This document shows positions 41,212 to 50,895 of a stretch of 64,000 bases of DNA, one piece after another. The notes below the pieces were generated by a model. The model made no database searches. It was not told where the DNA came from and saw only the letters and a list, made by a program, of their open reading frames with translations. Origin of the DNA: Euzebyales bacterium (GTDB lineage Bacteria > Actinomycetota > Nitriliruptoria > Euzebyales > JAHELV01); assembly GCA_035461305.1 (NCBI GenBank), contig DATHVN010000141.1:52249-116248 (forward strand), written 5' to 3'. Position 1 is the stretch's first letter, and each line of letters begins with the position of its first letter. Position numbers and translations under genes: made by a program.

Positions 41212-41739
41212 ATGGTCCACCAGCCACGCCGGCGCTGCGCGCGCAGCGCCGGTGTCCTGCTTGGGCTGCTCGTCCTGGCCGCCGTCACGATCGGTCGCAT
41301 GGTGGTGGTGCCTGGGCACGGACCGACCGCGCGTGCCGACACGCCCCCACCGGCGGAGGCCGCCGGCACGACGCTCGATCAGCGTGCCGAGCCGGTCTTC
41401 GTGGCGCTGAACGTCGATCGCGCAGATGCGGGGCTGGCGCCGCTGCGGCTCCACGCGGAGCTCACCGAGACCGCAGCCCGCGACGCATGCGCGATCGCCC
41501 GGGGCGACGTCCCACTCAGCGGCGACCGCGCGCGGATGACCGAAGCGGGCGGGCACCGCGAGAACGTCGGCATGGTGATCGACGACGATCCCGTCGCCGG
41601 TGCCCGGACCATGCACGACTGGTGGGCGCACACCCGCCGGCACCGGCGCAACCGCATGGATCCCGAGATGGACCGCTACGGCATCGGCGCATGCAACTCC
41701 GAAGATCGCACATACTACGTGGAGCGCTTTGCGCGGTAG
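41212..41739 (+). CDS. Secreted CAP (SCP/PR1)-domain protein
   Basis: The 175-aa protein has an N-terminal signal segment (RRRCARSAGVLLGLLVLAAVTIGRM). The CAP domain holds VALNVDRADAGLAPLRLHAELTETAARDACAIA, then HRENVGMVI, the HxEN motif with the likely metal or active-site His and Glu. ARTMHDWWAHTRRHRRNRMDPEMDRYGIG is the closing motif. GGGAG precedes the ATG. It is likely extracytoplasmic; bacterial CAP proteins bind small hydrophobic ligands or metals, and their roles are poorly known. Confidence 0.85.
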   Translation: MVHQPRRRCARSAGVLLGLLVLAAVTIGRMVVVPGHGPTARADTPPPAEAAGTTLDQRAEPVFVALNVDRADAGLAPLRLHAELTETAARDACAIARGDVPLSGDRARMTEAGGHRENVGMVIDDDPVAGARTMHDWWAHTRRHRRNRMDPEMDRYGIGACNSEDRTYYVERFAR

Positions 41740-41763
41740 CCGTCGTCGAACAAGGGGTTCTGG

Positions 41764-42489
41764 TTGGTCGAGCGCCACGCCTACGTCCTCGTGCACAGCC
41801 CGATCACGGGTCCCGGGACGTGGGAGCCGGTCGCCGACGAGCTCCACCAGCGCGGCATCCCCGCGACCGTCCCGGACCTGATCGACGACGGCTCACCGCC
41901 GTTCTGGCGCCAGCACGCCCGCTGTGTCGTGCGCAGCATCGCGGAGGACATCGATCCGGGCGCGCCGCTGGTGCTCGTCGCGCACAGCGGCGCAGGCCAG
42001 CTGCTGGGCGTGCTCGGGCCCGTGCTCCGCGACGCTGGCTACCGGGTGACCGCCGAGATCCTCGCCGACGCCGGGCTGCCGCCCGCGGGGCACAGCCGGC
42101 TCGAGCAGCTCGGCGACGACGCCCCCGGGGCGGCCGATGGGCTGAGGGAGGCGCTCGACGAGGGCGTGCCGTTCCCGGCGTGGGACGACGAGACGCTGCG
42201 CCCACTGGTGCCCGACGAAAGGCGCAGGCAGCGGCTGCGCGACGAGCTGCGCCCACAGCCGGCCGGCTACTGGCTCGAGCAGATCCCCACTGCCGTCGAC
42301 TGGCCCGACGCGCCGGTCGGCGTGCTCATCTTCAGCGACGGCTACGCCGGGACGGTCGACGCGGCCACGCAGCACGGGTGGCCCTTGCGACGGCTCGAAG
42401 GCGACAACCACTTCCTGGCGCTGGCCAACGCGCCACACGTCACCGACGAGTTGCTGGCACTGACCGCGGAGATCGTCGACACCCGGTGA
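41764..42489 (+). CDS. Alpha/beta-hydrolase-fold protein
   Basis: The 241-aa protein begins at a TTG after AAGGGG. VLVHSPITGPGTWEPVADEL supplies the oxyanion-loop region, and VLVAHSGAGQLLG has the nucleophile elbow (Ser in HSGAG). FSDGYAGTVDAATQHGW and LEGDNHFLALANAPHVTDEL give the acid and histidine regions. The substrate is unknown. It is 24 bp after the CAP-domain gene and probably in the same transcript. Confidence 0.8.
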   Translation: MVERHAYVLVHSPITGPGTWEPVADELHQRGIPATVPDLIDDGSPPFWRQHARCVVRSIAEDIDPGAPLVLVAHSGAGQLLGVLGPVLRDAGYRVTAEILADAGLPPAGHSRLEQLGDDAPGAADGLREALDEGVPFPAWDDETLRPLVPDERRRQRLRDELRPQPAGYWLEQIPTAVDWPDAPVGVLIFSDGYAGTVDAATQHGWPLRRLEGDNHFLALANAPHVTDELLALTAEIVDTR

Positions 42490-42516
42490 GCACGGCGTCA
42501 CGTCGCCGCGCTGTGG

Positions 42517-42584
42517 GCCGGTGCGCCGACTGTGGCGGTGGCGGCACGCCGACCCGCCGGTGCGCCCACTGTGGCGGTGGCGGC
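42517..42584. repeat. Imperfect 39-bp-period direct repeat
   Basis: GCCGGTGCGCC(G/C)ACTGTGGCGGTGGCGGC occurs at 42517 and again at 42556, with one or two mismatches over about 29 bases. It sits between the hydrolase stop and the MBL-fold remnant. One plus-strand frame would read CADCGGGG and CAHCGGGG, which is probably a chance result of the repeat. Confidence 0.75.
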
Positions 42585-42599
42585 CCGCCACACGTTCGA

Positions 42600-43055
42600 C
42601 ACCCCCGCTTCGGGCCCGGCTCCGACGTCGACGTCCCGATCCACGGGCACCGGCTCGTACCGGCACACCTGGACCGTTACGAGCGGCCCATGCTGGCCGA
42701 CTGGATCGCACGGGGCGTCGAACCCCCTGGACGAGTGGCCGGCCGCGGTGACACGCCGCCGACCGTGCTCGTCGACGACCGGCTGTCGCTCGATCTCGGC
42801 GTCCACGTGGTCGATCTGCTGCACTTCGGTCGCGAGCACACGGACTGCGACCTGCTCGTCGAAGTCCCCGACGCTCCTGCCTGGCTCGCCGGCGATCTCG
42901 TCGAGGAAGTCCGGGCCTCCGTGGTACGGGTCCGGATGCTTCCCGCTCGACTGGCCGGCACCGTTGCCACGCTGTGCGGGCACATCGACCACGCCCGACG
43001 TCGTCGTGCCGGGACACGGCGCACCAGTCGACGCCCGCAACGACGTGAGCCGGGA
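42600..43055 (+). pseudogene. Degenerate MBL-fold metallohydrolase fragment
   Basis: Pieces of one protein occur in alternating frames. HGHRLVPAHLDRYERPMLADW, then VLVDDRLSLDLGVHVVDLLHFGREHTDCDLLVEVPDAPAWLAGDLVEE are in one frame. SGPPWYGSGCFPLDWPA follows in a second, then TVATLCGHIDHA back in the first, and VVVPGHGAPVDARNDVS in the second again. Together they match the C-terminal half of a metallo-beta-lactamase-fold hydrolase. At least three indels occur within about 110 bp, and the N-terminal HxHxDH region is missing. Confidence 0.7.
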
Positions 43056-43111
43056 TGCAGATGCGACCGAATGCCGGCCGGGACCGGAGGACAGACCCTA
43101 GGTTCGCACCC

Positions 43112-43855
43112 ATGACCGAGCCGGTGCGGATCGCGATGTGGTCGGGGCCACGCAACCTGTCGACCGCGCTGCTGCGGGCCTGGGGCAACCGACCCGACAC
43201 GACGGTCACCGACGAACCGCTGTACGCCCACTACCTGCACACCACGGGGATCGGCCATCCGGCTCGCGACGAGATCCTCGCAGCCTACGACCACGACTGG
43301 CGCCGGGTCACCGCATGGCTGACGGGACCGGTGCCGGGCGGCCACGCGATCTGGTACCAGAAGCACATGACCCACCACATCACCGAGGACATCGACCTCG
43401 GGTGGCTCGCCGGCCTGCGTCACTGCTTCCTCATCCGGTCGCCTGCGGAGGTCATCGCGAGCTACAGGAGGGTCCGCCACGATCCCACGCTGGACGACCT
43501 CGGGCTGCCCCAGCAGTGGACGCTGTTCGCCCACGTCGCCCACACCGCCGACAGCGGTGCGGTGCCTCCGGTCATTGACGCGGCCGACCTGCTGCGGGAC
43601 CCGCGCGCCGTGCTGTCGGCGGTGTGCGACAGGCTCGGCGTGGCGTTCAGCGAGCGGATGCTGTCGTGGCCACCGGGCCGCCGCGCGACCGACGGCGTCT
43701 GGGCCGACCACTGGTACGGCGTCGTCGAACGCTCGACCGGGTTCACGCCCTACGAGCCGCGGCAGGTGACCCTCGCCGCCCGTTTCGACGGACTGCTGGC
43801 CGCCGCCAAGGACATCCACGACCGCCTCGCAGCCCACCGCCTGGTGACGGTCTGA
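43112..43855 (+). CDS. Sulfotransferase-like P-loop protein
   Basis: In this 247-aa protein the N-terminus IAMWSGPRNLSTALLRAWGN carries the 5'-phosphosulfate-binding loop of PAPS sulfotransferases. LIRSPAEVIASYRRVRHD corresponds to the 3'-phosphate-binding RxxxxxxxS motif. DEPLYAHYLHTTGIGHP and WYQKHMTHHITEDIDLGWL are features of a subgroup usually found next to, or fused with, branched-chain-aminotransferase-like proteins. That pairing holds here: the next gene starts one base after its stop. The acceptor is unknown; it could also bind another nucleotide ligand. Confidence 0.8.
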   Translation: MTEPVRIAMWSGPRNLSTALLRAWGNRPDTTVTDEPLYAHYLHTTGIGHPARDEILAAYDHDWRRVTAWLTGPVPGGHAIWYQKHMTHHITEDIDLGWLAGLRHCFLIRSPAEVIASYRRVRHDPTLDDLGLPQQWTLFAHVAHTADSGAVPPVIDAADLLRDPRAVLSAVCDRLGVAFSERMLSWPPGRRATDGVWADHWYGVVERSTGFTPYEPRQVTLAARFDGLLAAAKDIHDRLAAHRLVTV

Positions 43856-43856
43856 G

Positions 43857-44756
43857 ATGCTCCAGCAGTTCGACGAGCGCAACCGGGACCTGAAGGTCAA
43901 CATCAACGGCCGCCTGGTCCACCGCGATGAGGCAGGCGTCAGCCCGTTCGACTCGGCGGTGCAGGGCGGCGACGCCGTCTGGGAGGGGCTGCGGGTCTAC
44001 GACGGACGGGTGTTCCGCCTGACCGAGCACCTCGACCGCCTGCGGGCGTCGGCCAAGGCGATGGCGTTCACGCACATCCCCTCCCACGCGGAGCTCACCC
44101 ACGAGCTCGCGCGGACGCTGGCCGCCAACGACATGACCGACGATGTGCACGTCCGGCTGACGCTGACGCGCGGCGTCAAGTACACCAGCGGCATGGATCC
44201 GCGGTTGAACGTCGAGGGACCGACGCTGGTCATCGTCGCGGAGCACAAGGCGCCCGTGTACGACAGCAGCGGGATCCGGCTGATCACGTCGGGGATCCGG
44301 CGCATCCCGCCGGACTGCGTCGACCAGAACATCCACTCGTGCAACCTGATCAACTCGATCCTGGCGAAGATCCAGGCGAACGCCGCCGGTGTGGACGACG
44401 CGCTGATGCTCGACCTCGCCGGCGCCGTCGCCGAGACCAACGCCACCCACGTGTTCGTCGTGCACGACGGCCGGGTGTTGACGCCCCGGACGGCGTCGTG
44501 CCCCGAGGGCATCACGCGGGCCGTGGTGCTGGAGCTGTGCGCGCACCACGGCATCGACGCCGAGGTGCGCGACCTGTCACTGACCGACGTCTACCGGGCC
44601 GACGAGATGTTCTGCACGGGCACCATGGGCGAGGTCGTCCCGGTCGTCGAGGTCGACGGCCGGGCGATCGGCGCCGGCGACCGCCCGGTGACGAGCCGTC
44701 TGCGCGGCCTGTTCGCTGCTCTCGTCGCCACCTCGGGCACCCCCATCCTCCGCTGA
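43857..44756 (+). CDS. Class IV aminotransferase-like protein lacking the catalytic lysine
   Basis: The 299-aa protein has the fold-type IV PLP-enzyme pattern: KVNINGRLVHRDEAGVSPFDSAVQGGDAVWEGLRVYDG at the start, ALMLDLAGAVAETNATHVFVVHDGRVLTP, and DVYRADEMFCTGTMGEVVPVVEVDG. In D-amino-acid and branched-chain aminotransferases the PLP lysine is in a segment like IKSLN; here it reads NIHSCNLINSILAKIQ, with His160 in its place. It may have lost transamination, or act as a lyase, isomerase or ligand-binding protein. It is coupled to the sulfotransferase-like gene (TGAGATG). Confidence 0.87.
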   Translation: MLQQFDERNRDLKVNINGRLVHRDEAGVSPFDSAVQGGDAVWEGLRVYDGRVFRLTEHLDRLRASAKAMAFTHIPSHAELTHELARTLAANDMTDDVHVRLTLTRGVKYTSGMDPRLNVEGPTLVIVAEHKAPVYDSSGIRLITSGIRRIPPDCVDQNIHSCNLINSILAKIQANAAGVDDALMLDLAGAVAETNATHVFVVHDGRVLTPRTASCPEGITRAVVLELCAHHGIDAEVRDLSLTDVYRADEMFCTGTMGEVVPVVEVDGRAIGAGDRPVTSRLRGLFAALVATSGTPILR

Positions 44757-44837
44757 CAGGACCCGGACCTCCCATCACACGTTCGAACGCGGAGTTCGGG
44801 TGTGGGCAGAACCTCGGCGCAGGCCCGACGTTCGCTC

Positions 44838-44867
44838 CCCACCCCGACGTTGGCAACCGAGGGTGGT
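44838..44867. terminator. Possible hairpin between convergent genes
   Basis: CCACCC (44839-44844) can pair with GGGTGG (44861-44866), enclosing a GTT-GGC-AAC inner pairing. It lies in the 217-bp gap between the aminotransferase-like gene and the convergent sqdB. I see no gene in this gap. Support for a terminator is weak. Confidence 0.3.
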
Positions 44868-44973
44868 GTGCGAAGTTCGGGGCGGTGGAAGGTATGTCGG
44901 ATGGAGGCGTGCGATGATGCAACAACTGTGCGTTGTGTCGCGTCCGCACGGGTGGTGACGGGAGGGGCGCGGA

Positions 44974-46155
<1,182 letters not shown>

Positions 46156-46361
46156 TTACACCTTGGTGACCGCAGAAGCTACTACGCAGGTCGCACAGTG
46201 CCAACTGATCCGGTGGGCCTGGCGATCGGGGTGCATGATCGCCATTTCACCTGACGAACGAACATGTGTGGACGGGCCGGTGTGGTGGACGGGCGGCGTG
46301 CACCTGGGCGATCCGTGCGCCTGTGAGGCGGCATACCGCCTGACACCGTAGCATCAGGCGC

Positions 46362-46910
46362 GTGACCTCAAGACGCGACACGACGCCGGCGTCCCCGACC
46401 GGCGCACTGGCCCGACTCGCAGGTCTGTGGGACAGGCCCGGGGTCCAGCGGTTCTCCAGGTACACCGCGGGTTCGGTGGTTGCCTTCGGCACCAGCAACC
46501 TGACGTTCCTGGTGCTGTACGGCCTCGGCTGGACGTCGCCCCAGGTCGCCTCGGTCCTCGCCTTCGCCGCCGGCATCCCTGTCAACTACGTGCTCAACCG
46601 CCGATGGGCGTGGCAACGCCGCGGACGCCCGGCGCTGCGCGCGGAGGTGCTGCCCTACGGCGGGGTCGTGGGGCTCAGCGTCGTCGCCGCGGCGGCGGGC
46701 ACGTGGGCGGCCGACCGCTGGCTGCAGTCCGTCGGCCTGCCCCGGGCGGTCGAGGTCCTCCTGGTCGACGCGACCTTCATCGCGATCAACGGCGGCCTGT
46801 TCCTGGCGAAGTACGTCCTGCTGGACCGGCTCGTGTTCCGGGACCGCCCGACGACGGGGCCACCTGGCGGCCGCGGCCGGCGTCCTGCCGACAGCGAGCG
46901 CGTTCCCTGA
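46362..46910 (+). CDS. GtrA-family membrane protein
   Basis: The 182-aa protein has four transmembrane helices in the classic GtrA layout. FSRYTAGSVVAFGTSNLTFLVLYGLG is helix 1, and VASVLAFAAGIPVNYVLNRRWAWQ is helix 2 ending in the NRRWAW signature. YGGVVGLSVVAAAAGTWAAD and AINGGLFLAKYVLLDRLVF follow. GtrA proteins are linked to translocation of polyprenyl-phosphate sugars. It begins at a GTG and reads opposite to its neighbours. Its last 125 bp overlap the 3' end of the convergent GT fusion gene. Confidence 0.88.
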   Translation: MTSRRDTTPASPTGALARLAGLWDRPGVQRFSRYTAGSVVAFGTSNLTFLVLYGLGWTSPQVASVLAFAAGIPVNYVLNRRWAWQRRGRPALRAEVLPYGGVVGLSVVAAAAGTWAADRWLQSVGLPRAVEVLLVDATFIAINGGLFLAKYVLLDRLVFRDRPTTGPPGGRGRRPADSERVP

Positions 46911-49122
46911 GCCACGTGCCCACGACCACGCGCCCGTAGTGCAGGCCGTAGAGCAGGTTGTGGCCCTTCTTCGACGCGCCGGCAGCGCGCTCCCGCATGG
47001 TCGTCGGGACCTCGACGACGCGGAACCCGTGAGCGAGCGCGCCGATCAGCAGCTCCGACGACTGGTACTGCGGCTGGCTGAGCACCACCGCCTCGGTGAC
47101 TTCGGCGCGCATCGCCCGCAGGCCGAACGATGTGTCGGTGATCCGCTGGTTGGTGAGCGCGCTGACCAGCCACGCGTAGAACCGGACACCCGCCCGGCGG
47201 ACGGCGTCGGTGGTCTCCTCGCGCCCCAGACGGCGGGACCCCGTGACGAAGTCGGCCTCGTCTCGCAGCAGCGGTAGCAGCACGGTGCGCAGCTCCGCCG
47301 GGTCGTACTGGCCGTCGGCGTCGAGCGTCGCGATCCATCGCGCGCCGCACGCTCGCGCGACCCGGTAGCCCAGCCGCAGCGCGGCGCCCTGGCCCCGGTT
47401 GACACCTGGCTCGACGACGTGCGCGTCGTGCCTCCGGGCGACCTCGGCCGTCGCGTCGGTCGACCCGTCGTCGACCACGACCACGCTGACCGGGGTCGCC
47501 TCGATGGTCGACGGCATCTCCGACAGCACGCCACCGATGGCATCCTGCTCGTCGTAGGCGGCGATCACCACGGCGAGCGGCCCCAGCCGCGGCGCCTGGT
47601 ACATGCGGACGAACCGCGCGACCGCGGCGTCGTCGATGGCGTCGCCGCCGGTCCCGGTCGACGTCTGGTCGGCGGTGGTGGTCATGGCGCGGTTCCGATC
47701 GGTGAGTGCAGTCACGCCAAGTGCACCGGCGATGGGCATCATGACGAGCGCGGGCAGCATATAGCGCCACGAGAACTCGTACACGGCGGGCAGCATCGCC
47801 ACGATGACGCCGGTGACGGACCACAGCAGGCACGCGGCCCGCAGCGGGGAGCGGCGGGCGCCTCCGATGCCGAGCCCTCCGGCGAGCCCGGCCAGCAGCG
47901 CCAGGAGCAGCACGGGGCCCGGCGTGTAGCCGATGCTGAGCTGGTAGGCGCGAAGCGCCTCCGCCAGTCCCGGCGAGACCTCGGCGCGCGCGCCGAACTC
48001 GGCCAGGACCTCGTCATACTGGCCGTACCGGGGGTAGACCTCCTGGAACTGCCAACGGCCGACGTCGACGTCGTTGGGGAACTGCGCCCTCGTCGGCCAG
48101 AACATCTTGCCCATGTCGATCACGATGGCCTTCGCGAGATCCCACGGCTGCTGACGGACGACCCGCATGCCGAACTCCCGTAGGGACTGGTCCTCGTTCA
48201 TGCCACGTGGTGGGTCGTGGCGGTTGATCGGGGACTCGGTGTTCCACACGTAGTTGTCGATCTTGAGGCGCTGCCCGAGGGGCTGGTCGGGACACAGGTC
48301 GCGCTGGTCGGCGGGGATGTCGATGCGGTCGCAGTCGACGAGGACGGCGACGCGCCCGTAGATCATCCGGCCGCCCACCGGCGTGAGGGTGAAGTCGCCG
48401 GTCCACGACTGGAAGTAGGCCATGTAGCCGACCACGGGGATCGCGAACAGCGTCGTGAACAGCGCAGCCGCCAGCGCCCGTTGCGACCACCGGCGTCCGC
48501 GCTCGAACAGCAGGTGGACGACGCCCGGCACGACGACGAACTGACCGATCAGGCGCACTGGCACGGCCAGGCCCAGCACGAGGCCCGCGACGGCCGCGGT
48601 CACCAGGCGGCGGTCGATCGGACGATGCCGCCCGACGCCGTCGACCAGCAGGACGAGGCCGACGAAGACCATGACCTCGAACAGCGTCTCGGCCAGGACG
48701 TTCTGCTCGATCTGGAGCTGGTAGGCGTCGAGCAGCACAGGGGCCGTGGCGATCGCGGCCAGCCAGCGGCGGGTGCCGGCGCGGAGCAGCAGCGCGTAGA
48801 TGCCCACGGCGAGAGCCAGGCCCATCCCGTGCTGCACGATCGGAACGACCCCCAGATCCCCGAGGGCCGTCAGCGGCCGCAGGAACACCGAGTACCCGAC
48901 GGGACGGGCACCCGACGGGCGCAGCGGGCCCATGTTGACCAGGTACGGCAGCGAGTCGATGTAGAGAAGCGCCGGCTGGTACGCGAGGAAGGTGACCACC
49001 CGCAGCGCGAGGCCGGCGACGAACAGGACCCCGAACATCCAGTGCCGGCGCAGCAGGCCGCTCCCCTGCCGGCCCGCCTCCGCGGCTGCGGTCGGGGTGG
49101 GGGCAGTGCGCACGGTCGCCAT
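46786..49122 (-). CDS. GT-C membrane glycosyltransferase fused to a GT2 polyprenyl-phosphate glycosyltransferase
   Basis: In this 778-aa protein residues 25-540 hold about 11 helices and a GT-C-type first loop (FLAYQPALLYIDSLPYLVNM). A large extracytoplasmic insert contains GGRMIYGRVAVLVDCDRIDIPADQRDLCP. Residues 580-740 are a GT-A/GT2 domain: PLAVVIAAYDEQDAIGGVL, VVVVDDGSTDATAEVARRH, GQGAALRLGYRVARA and TLDADGQYDPAEL (DxD). One protein could thus make a lipid-linked sugar inside and transfer it outside. The Arg/Gly/Pro-rich last 35 residues lie antisense to gtrA and may be an extension. It is 19 bp downstream of the epimerase gene. Confidence 0.85.
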   Translation of the reverse strand: MATVRTAPTPTAAAEAGRQGSGLLRRHWMFGVLFVAGLALRVVTFLAYQPALLYIDSLPYLVNMGPLRPSGARPVGYSVFLRPLTALGDLGVVPIVQHGMGLALAVGIYALLLRAGTRRWLAAIATAPVLLDAYQLQIEQNVLAETLFEVMVFVGLVLLVDGVGRHRPIDRRLVTAAVAGLVLGLAVPVRLIGQFVVVPGVVHLLFERGRRWSQRALAAALFTTLFAIPVVGYMAYFQSWTGDFTLTPVGGRMIYGRVAVLVDCDRIDIPADQRDLCPDQPLGQRLKIDNYVWNTESPINRHDPPRGMNEDQSLREFGMRVVRQQPWDLAKAIVIDMGKMFWPTRAQFPNDVDVGRWQFQEVYPRYGQYDEVLAEFGARAEVSPGLAEALRAYQLSIGYTPGPVLLLALLAGLAGGLGIGGARRSPLRAACLLWSVTGVIVAMLPAVYEFSWRYMLPALVMMPIAGALGVTALTDRNRAMTTTADQTSTGTGGDAIDDAAVARFVRMYQAPRLGPLAVVIAAYDEQDAIGGVLSEMPSTIEATPVSVVVVDDGSTDATAEVARRHDAHVVEPGVNRGQGAALRLGYRVARACGARWIATLDADGQYDPAELRTVLLPLLRDEADFVTGSRRLGREETTDAVRRAGVRFYAWLVSALTNQRITDTSFGLRAMRAEVTEAVVLSQPQYQSSELLIGALAHGFRVVEVPTTMRERAAGASKKGHNLLYGLHYGRVVVGTWLRERARCRQDAGRGRQVAPSSGGPGTRAGPAGRTSPGTGRR

Positions 49123-49141
49123 GGGCTCCAGATGGTCAGGG

Positions 49142-50125
49142 TCAGCGCCCCGCCATGGCGGACCGTACCGCGTCCGGCGCCGGCACGCGTGGGAGGGCCC
49201 CGTGACTGTGGCCGTCGAACTCGTGCCAGACCCGGCGGAGGCCATCGACGAGCGCGACCCGGGGCTCGTAGCCGATGCTGCGGGCACGGTCGATCGAGAC
49301 GATCACGGCCGGCATCTCGCCCGGCTTGGCCTCGACGTGCTTGACGGGCAGTTCGTGGCCGGTGGCCTCCCGCGCGGCGTCGACGAGGTCCAGCACGCTG
49401 ATCGACGATCCCGACCCGACGATCATCGGGCCGTCGACCTCGTGCTCCCACGCCAGCATGACTGCCCGGCAGACGTCCGCGACGTTGACGAGGTCGCGTC
49501 GCTGGGTGCCGTCGCCGTAGACCTGGACGTACTCACCCGACAGCGCCGCCCGCATCAACCGTGGCACGAAGCTGTCCTTGTGCGCCATGCCCTCGCCGTA
49601 GACGTTGGTCAGGCGCAGCGAGCACGTCAGCATGCCGTACGAGGCGCCGTAGCCGCTGAGGAGCATCTCGCACGCGGCCTTCGTGGCACCGTAGGGCGTC
49701 AGGGGCTGCAGGGGGAGACCCTCGGCGATCGTCCGCGCGCCCACGTCACCGGTCACCGCGTTGGTCGACGCGAAGAAGAAGCGGCCGACGCCGGTTTCGC
49801 GGGCGCGCTCGAGCAACGCGGCCGTGACCTCGACGTTGTCGACCATCGTCTCGCGGGGGTGCCTCATCGACGCGAGCACGGACGTGCGCGCGGCGAGATG
49901 GACGATGCCGTCGAGGTCGTCGGTCACCACCCGCTCGACCACCTCGGGGTGGCGCAGGTCGCCGACGACTGCCGGCGTGATTGCGTCTTCACCTGGGTGC
50001 CGGTCGACGCTGCGGACCTCGGCTCCTGCCGAGCGCAGCATCGCCACGACCGAGCGACCGATGAACCCGGAGCCCCCGGTCACGAGGACGCGGGCGCCGT
50101 CGAGCGTTGATGTCAGAACAGCCAT
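49142..50125 (-). CDS. NAD-dependent nucleotide-sugar epimerase (extended SDR)
   Basis: The 327-aa protein has LVTGGSGFIGRSVVAMLRSAG near the N-terminus, then VHLAARTSVLASMRHPRET. FFFASTNAVTGD is followed by LTPYGATKAACEMLLSGYG with the YxxxK pair. RLTNVYGEGMAHKDSFVPRLMRAAL is typical of UDP-glucose 4-epimerase-like enzymes. The ATG at 50125 is used although the frame is open further upstream. It is the first gene of a two-gene unit with the GT fusion. It likely supplies the sugar for the same glycan. Confidence 0.87.
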   Translation of the reverse strand: MAVLTSTLDGARVLVTGGSGFIGRSVVAMLRSAGAEVRSVDRHPGEDAITPAVVGDLRHPEVVERVVTDDLDGIVHLAARTSVLASMRHPRETMVDNVEVTAALLERARETGVGRFFFASTNAVTGDVGARTIAEGLPLQPLTPYGATKAACEMLLSGYGASYGMLTCSLRLTNVYGEGMAHKDSFVPRLMRAALSGEYVQVYGDGTQRRDLVNVADVCRAVMLAWEHEVDGPMIVGSGSSISVLDLVDAAREATGHELPVKHVEAKPGEMPAVIVSIDRARSIGYEPRVALVDGLRRVWHEFDGHSHGALPRVPAPDAVRSAMAGR

Positions 50126-50382
50126 GCGCAGCGACCTGCCGTCGAGTTCAGTCTCCAATCGCGGTCCGCTCCGCCATGATCGCGGAGCCCCGTGCACGAC
50201 CACGGTGACCGGCTTCCGGGCCGGTGAAACTCCAACGGGGCAAGGTTCCACAGTGACCGGCCACGTCGGACATTGACAAACTACCGCTGTCGGTGGTCGT
50301 GTGCCGACCCGGCCGACCGTGCCACCGGGCGACCGGTCGGTGCACTCGGACGCGCAACCGGTACGGTGCCTGCGTGCAACCG

Positions 50383-50880
50383 ATGGACGCCGACGCGCTC
50401 GAGAGCCGGGTGCTCGACGTCGCCAGGACGCTCGATCCCGACGTCGAAGCCATCTGGATCGATCCCGACCTGGCTGACACGGCCACCTTCTGCGCCCACT
50501 ATGGCCATGCCATGGAGGAGTCGGGCAACTGCATCCTGGTCAGATCGAAGACGGGTGAGCTGCGCTACGCCGCATGCATCGTGCAGGCGACGCGGCGCCT
50601 CGACCTCAACCGGCACTCGCGGTTGCTCGTCGGGGCCCGCAAGGCTTCGTTCGCGGGCACCGACGAGACGACCGAGCGCACCGGGATGGTACCTGGCGGC
50701 GTGACGCCCCTGGCCCTCCCCGACGATGTGCCTGTGTTCGTCGACGCGCCGATCATGGCGCTCGACAGGGTGATCCTCGGTGGAGGTGGCCGACGCCTGA
50801 AGCTGCGGCTGCGTCCAACCGCGCTGGAGGCGCTGGCGCAGGTGAGGGTCGCCGACATCAGCCGTCCAGCCCCGGCGTGA
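50383..50880 (+). CDS. YbaK/EbsC-type aminoacyl-tRNA deacylase domain protein
   Basis: In this 165-aa protein the core reads TATFCAHYGHAMEESGNCILVRSKTGELRYAACIVQATRRLDLN. KASFAGTDETTERTGMVPGGVTPLALP follows; its GMVPGGVTPLALP element is the substrate-pocket motif of the YbaK/ProX superfamily. The end is VILGGGGRRLKLRLRPTALEAL. Family members hydrolyse mischarged tRNAs or related aminoacyl compounds. The ATG at 50383 is used; a GTG at 50374 is in frame. The 250 bp upstream contain no other gene. Confidence 0.85.
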   Translation: MDADALESRVLDVARTLDPDVEAIWIDPDLADTATFCAHYGHAMEESGNCILVRSKTGELRYAACIVQATRRLDLNRHSRLLVGARKASFAGTDETTERTGMVPGGVTPLALPDDVPVFVDAPIMALDRVILGGGGRRLKLRLRPTALEALAQVRVADISRPAPA

Positions 50881-50895
50881 CACCTGGCGTCCGCG

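Noticed and set aside
42527..42590. CADCGGGG...CAHCGGGG reading that looks like paired zinc knuckles
   Set aside because: It results from translating the GGCGGTGGC direct repeat in one frame; there is no start, no surrounding domain and the frame enters a pseudogene.
50244..50249. TGTGGAACC upstream of the sugar epimerase, the same 9-mer as in the 56-bp repeat
   Set aside because: One extra copy of a 9-mer in 64 kb is near chance, and no matching -10 element lies at the expected distance.
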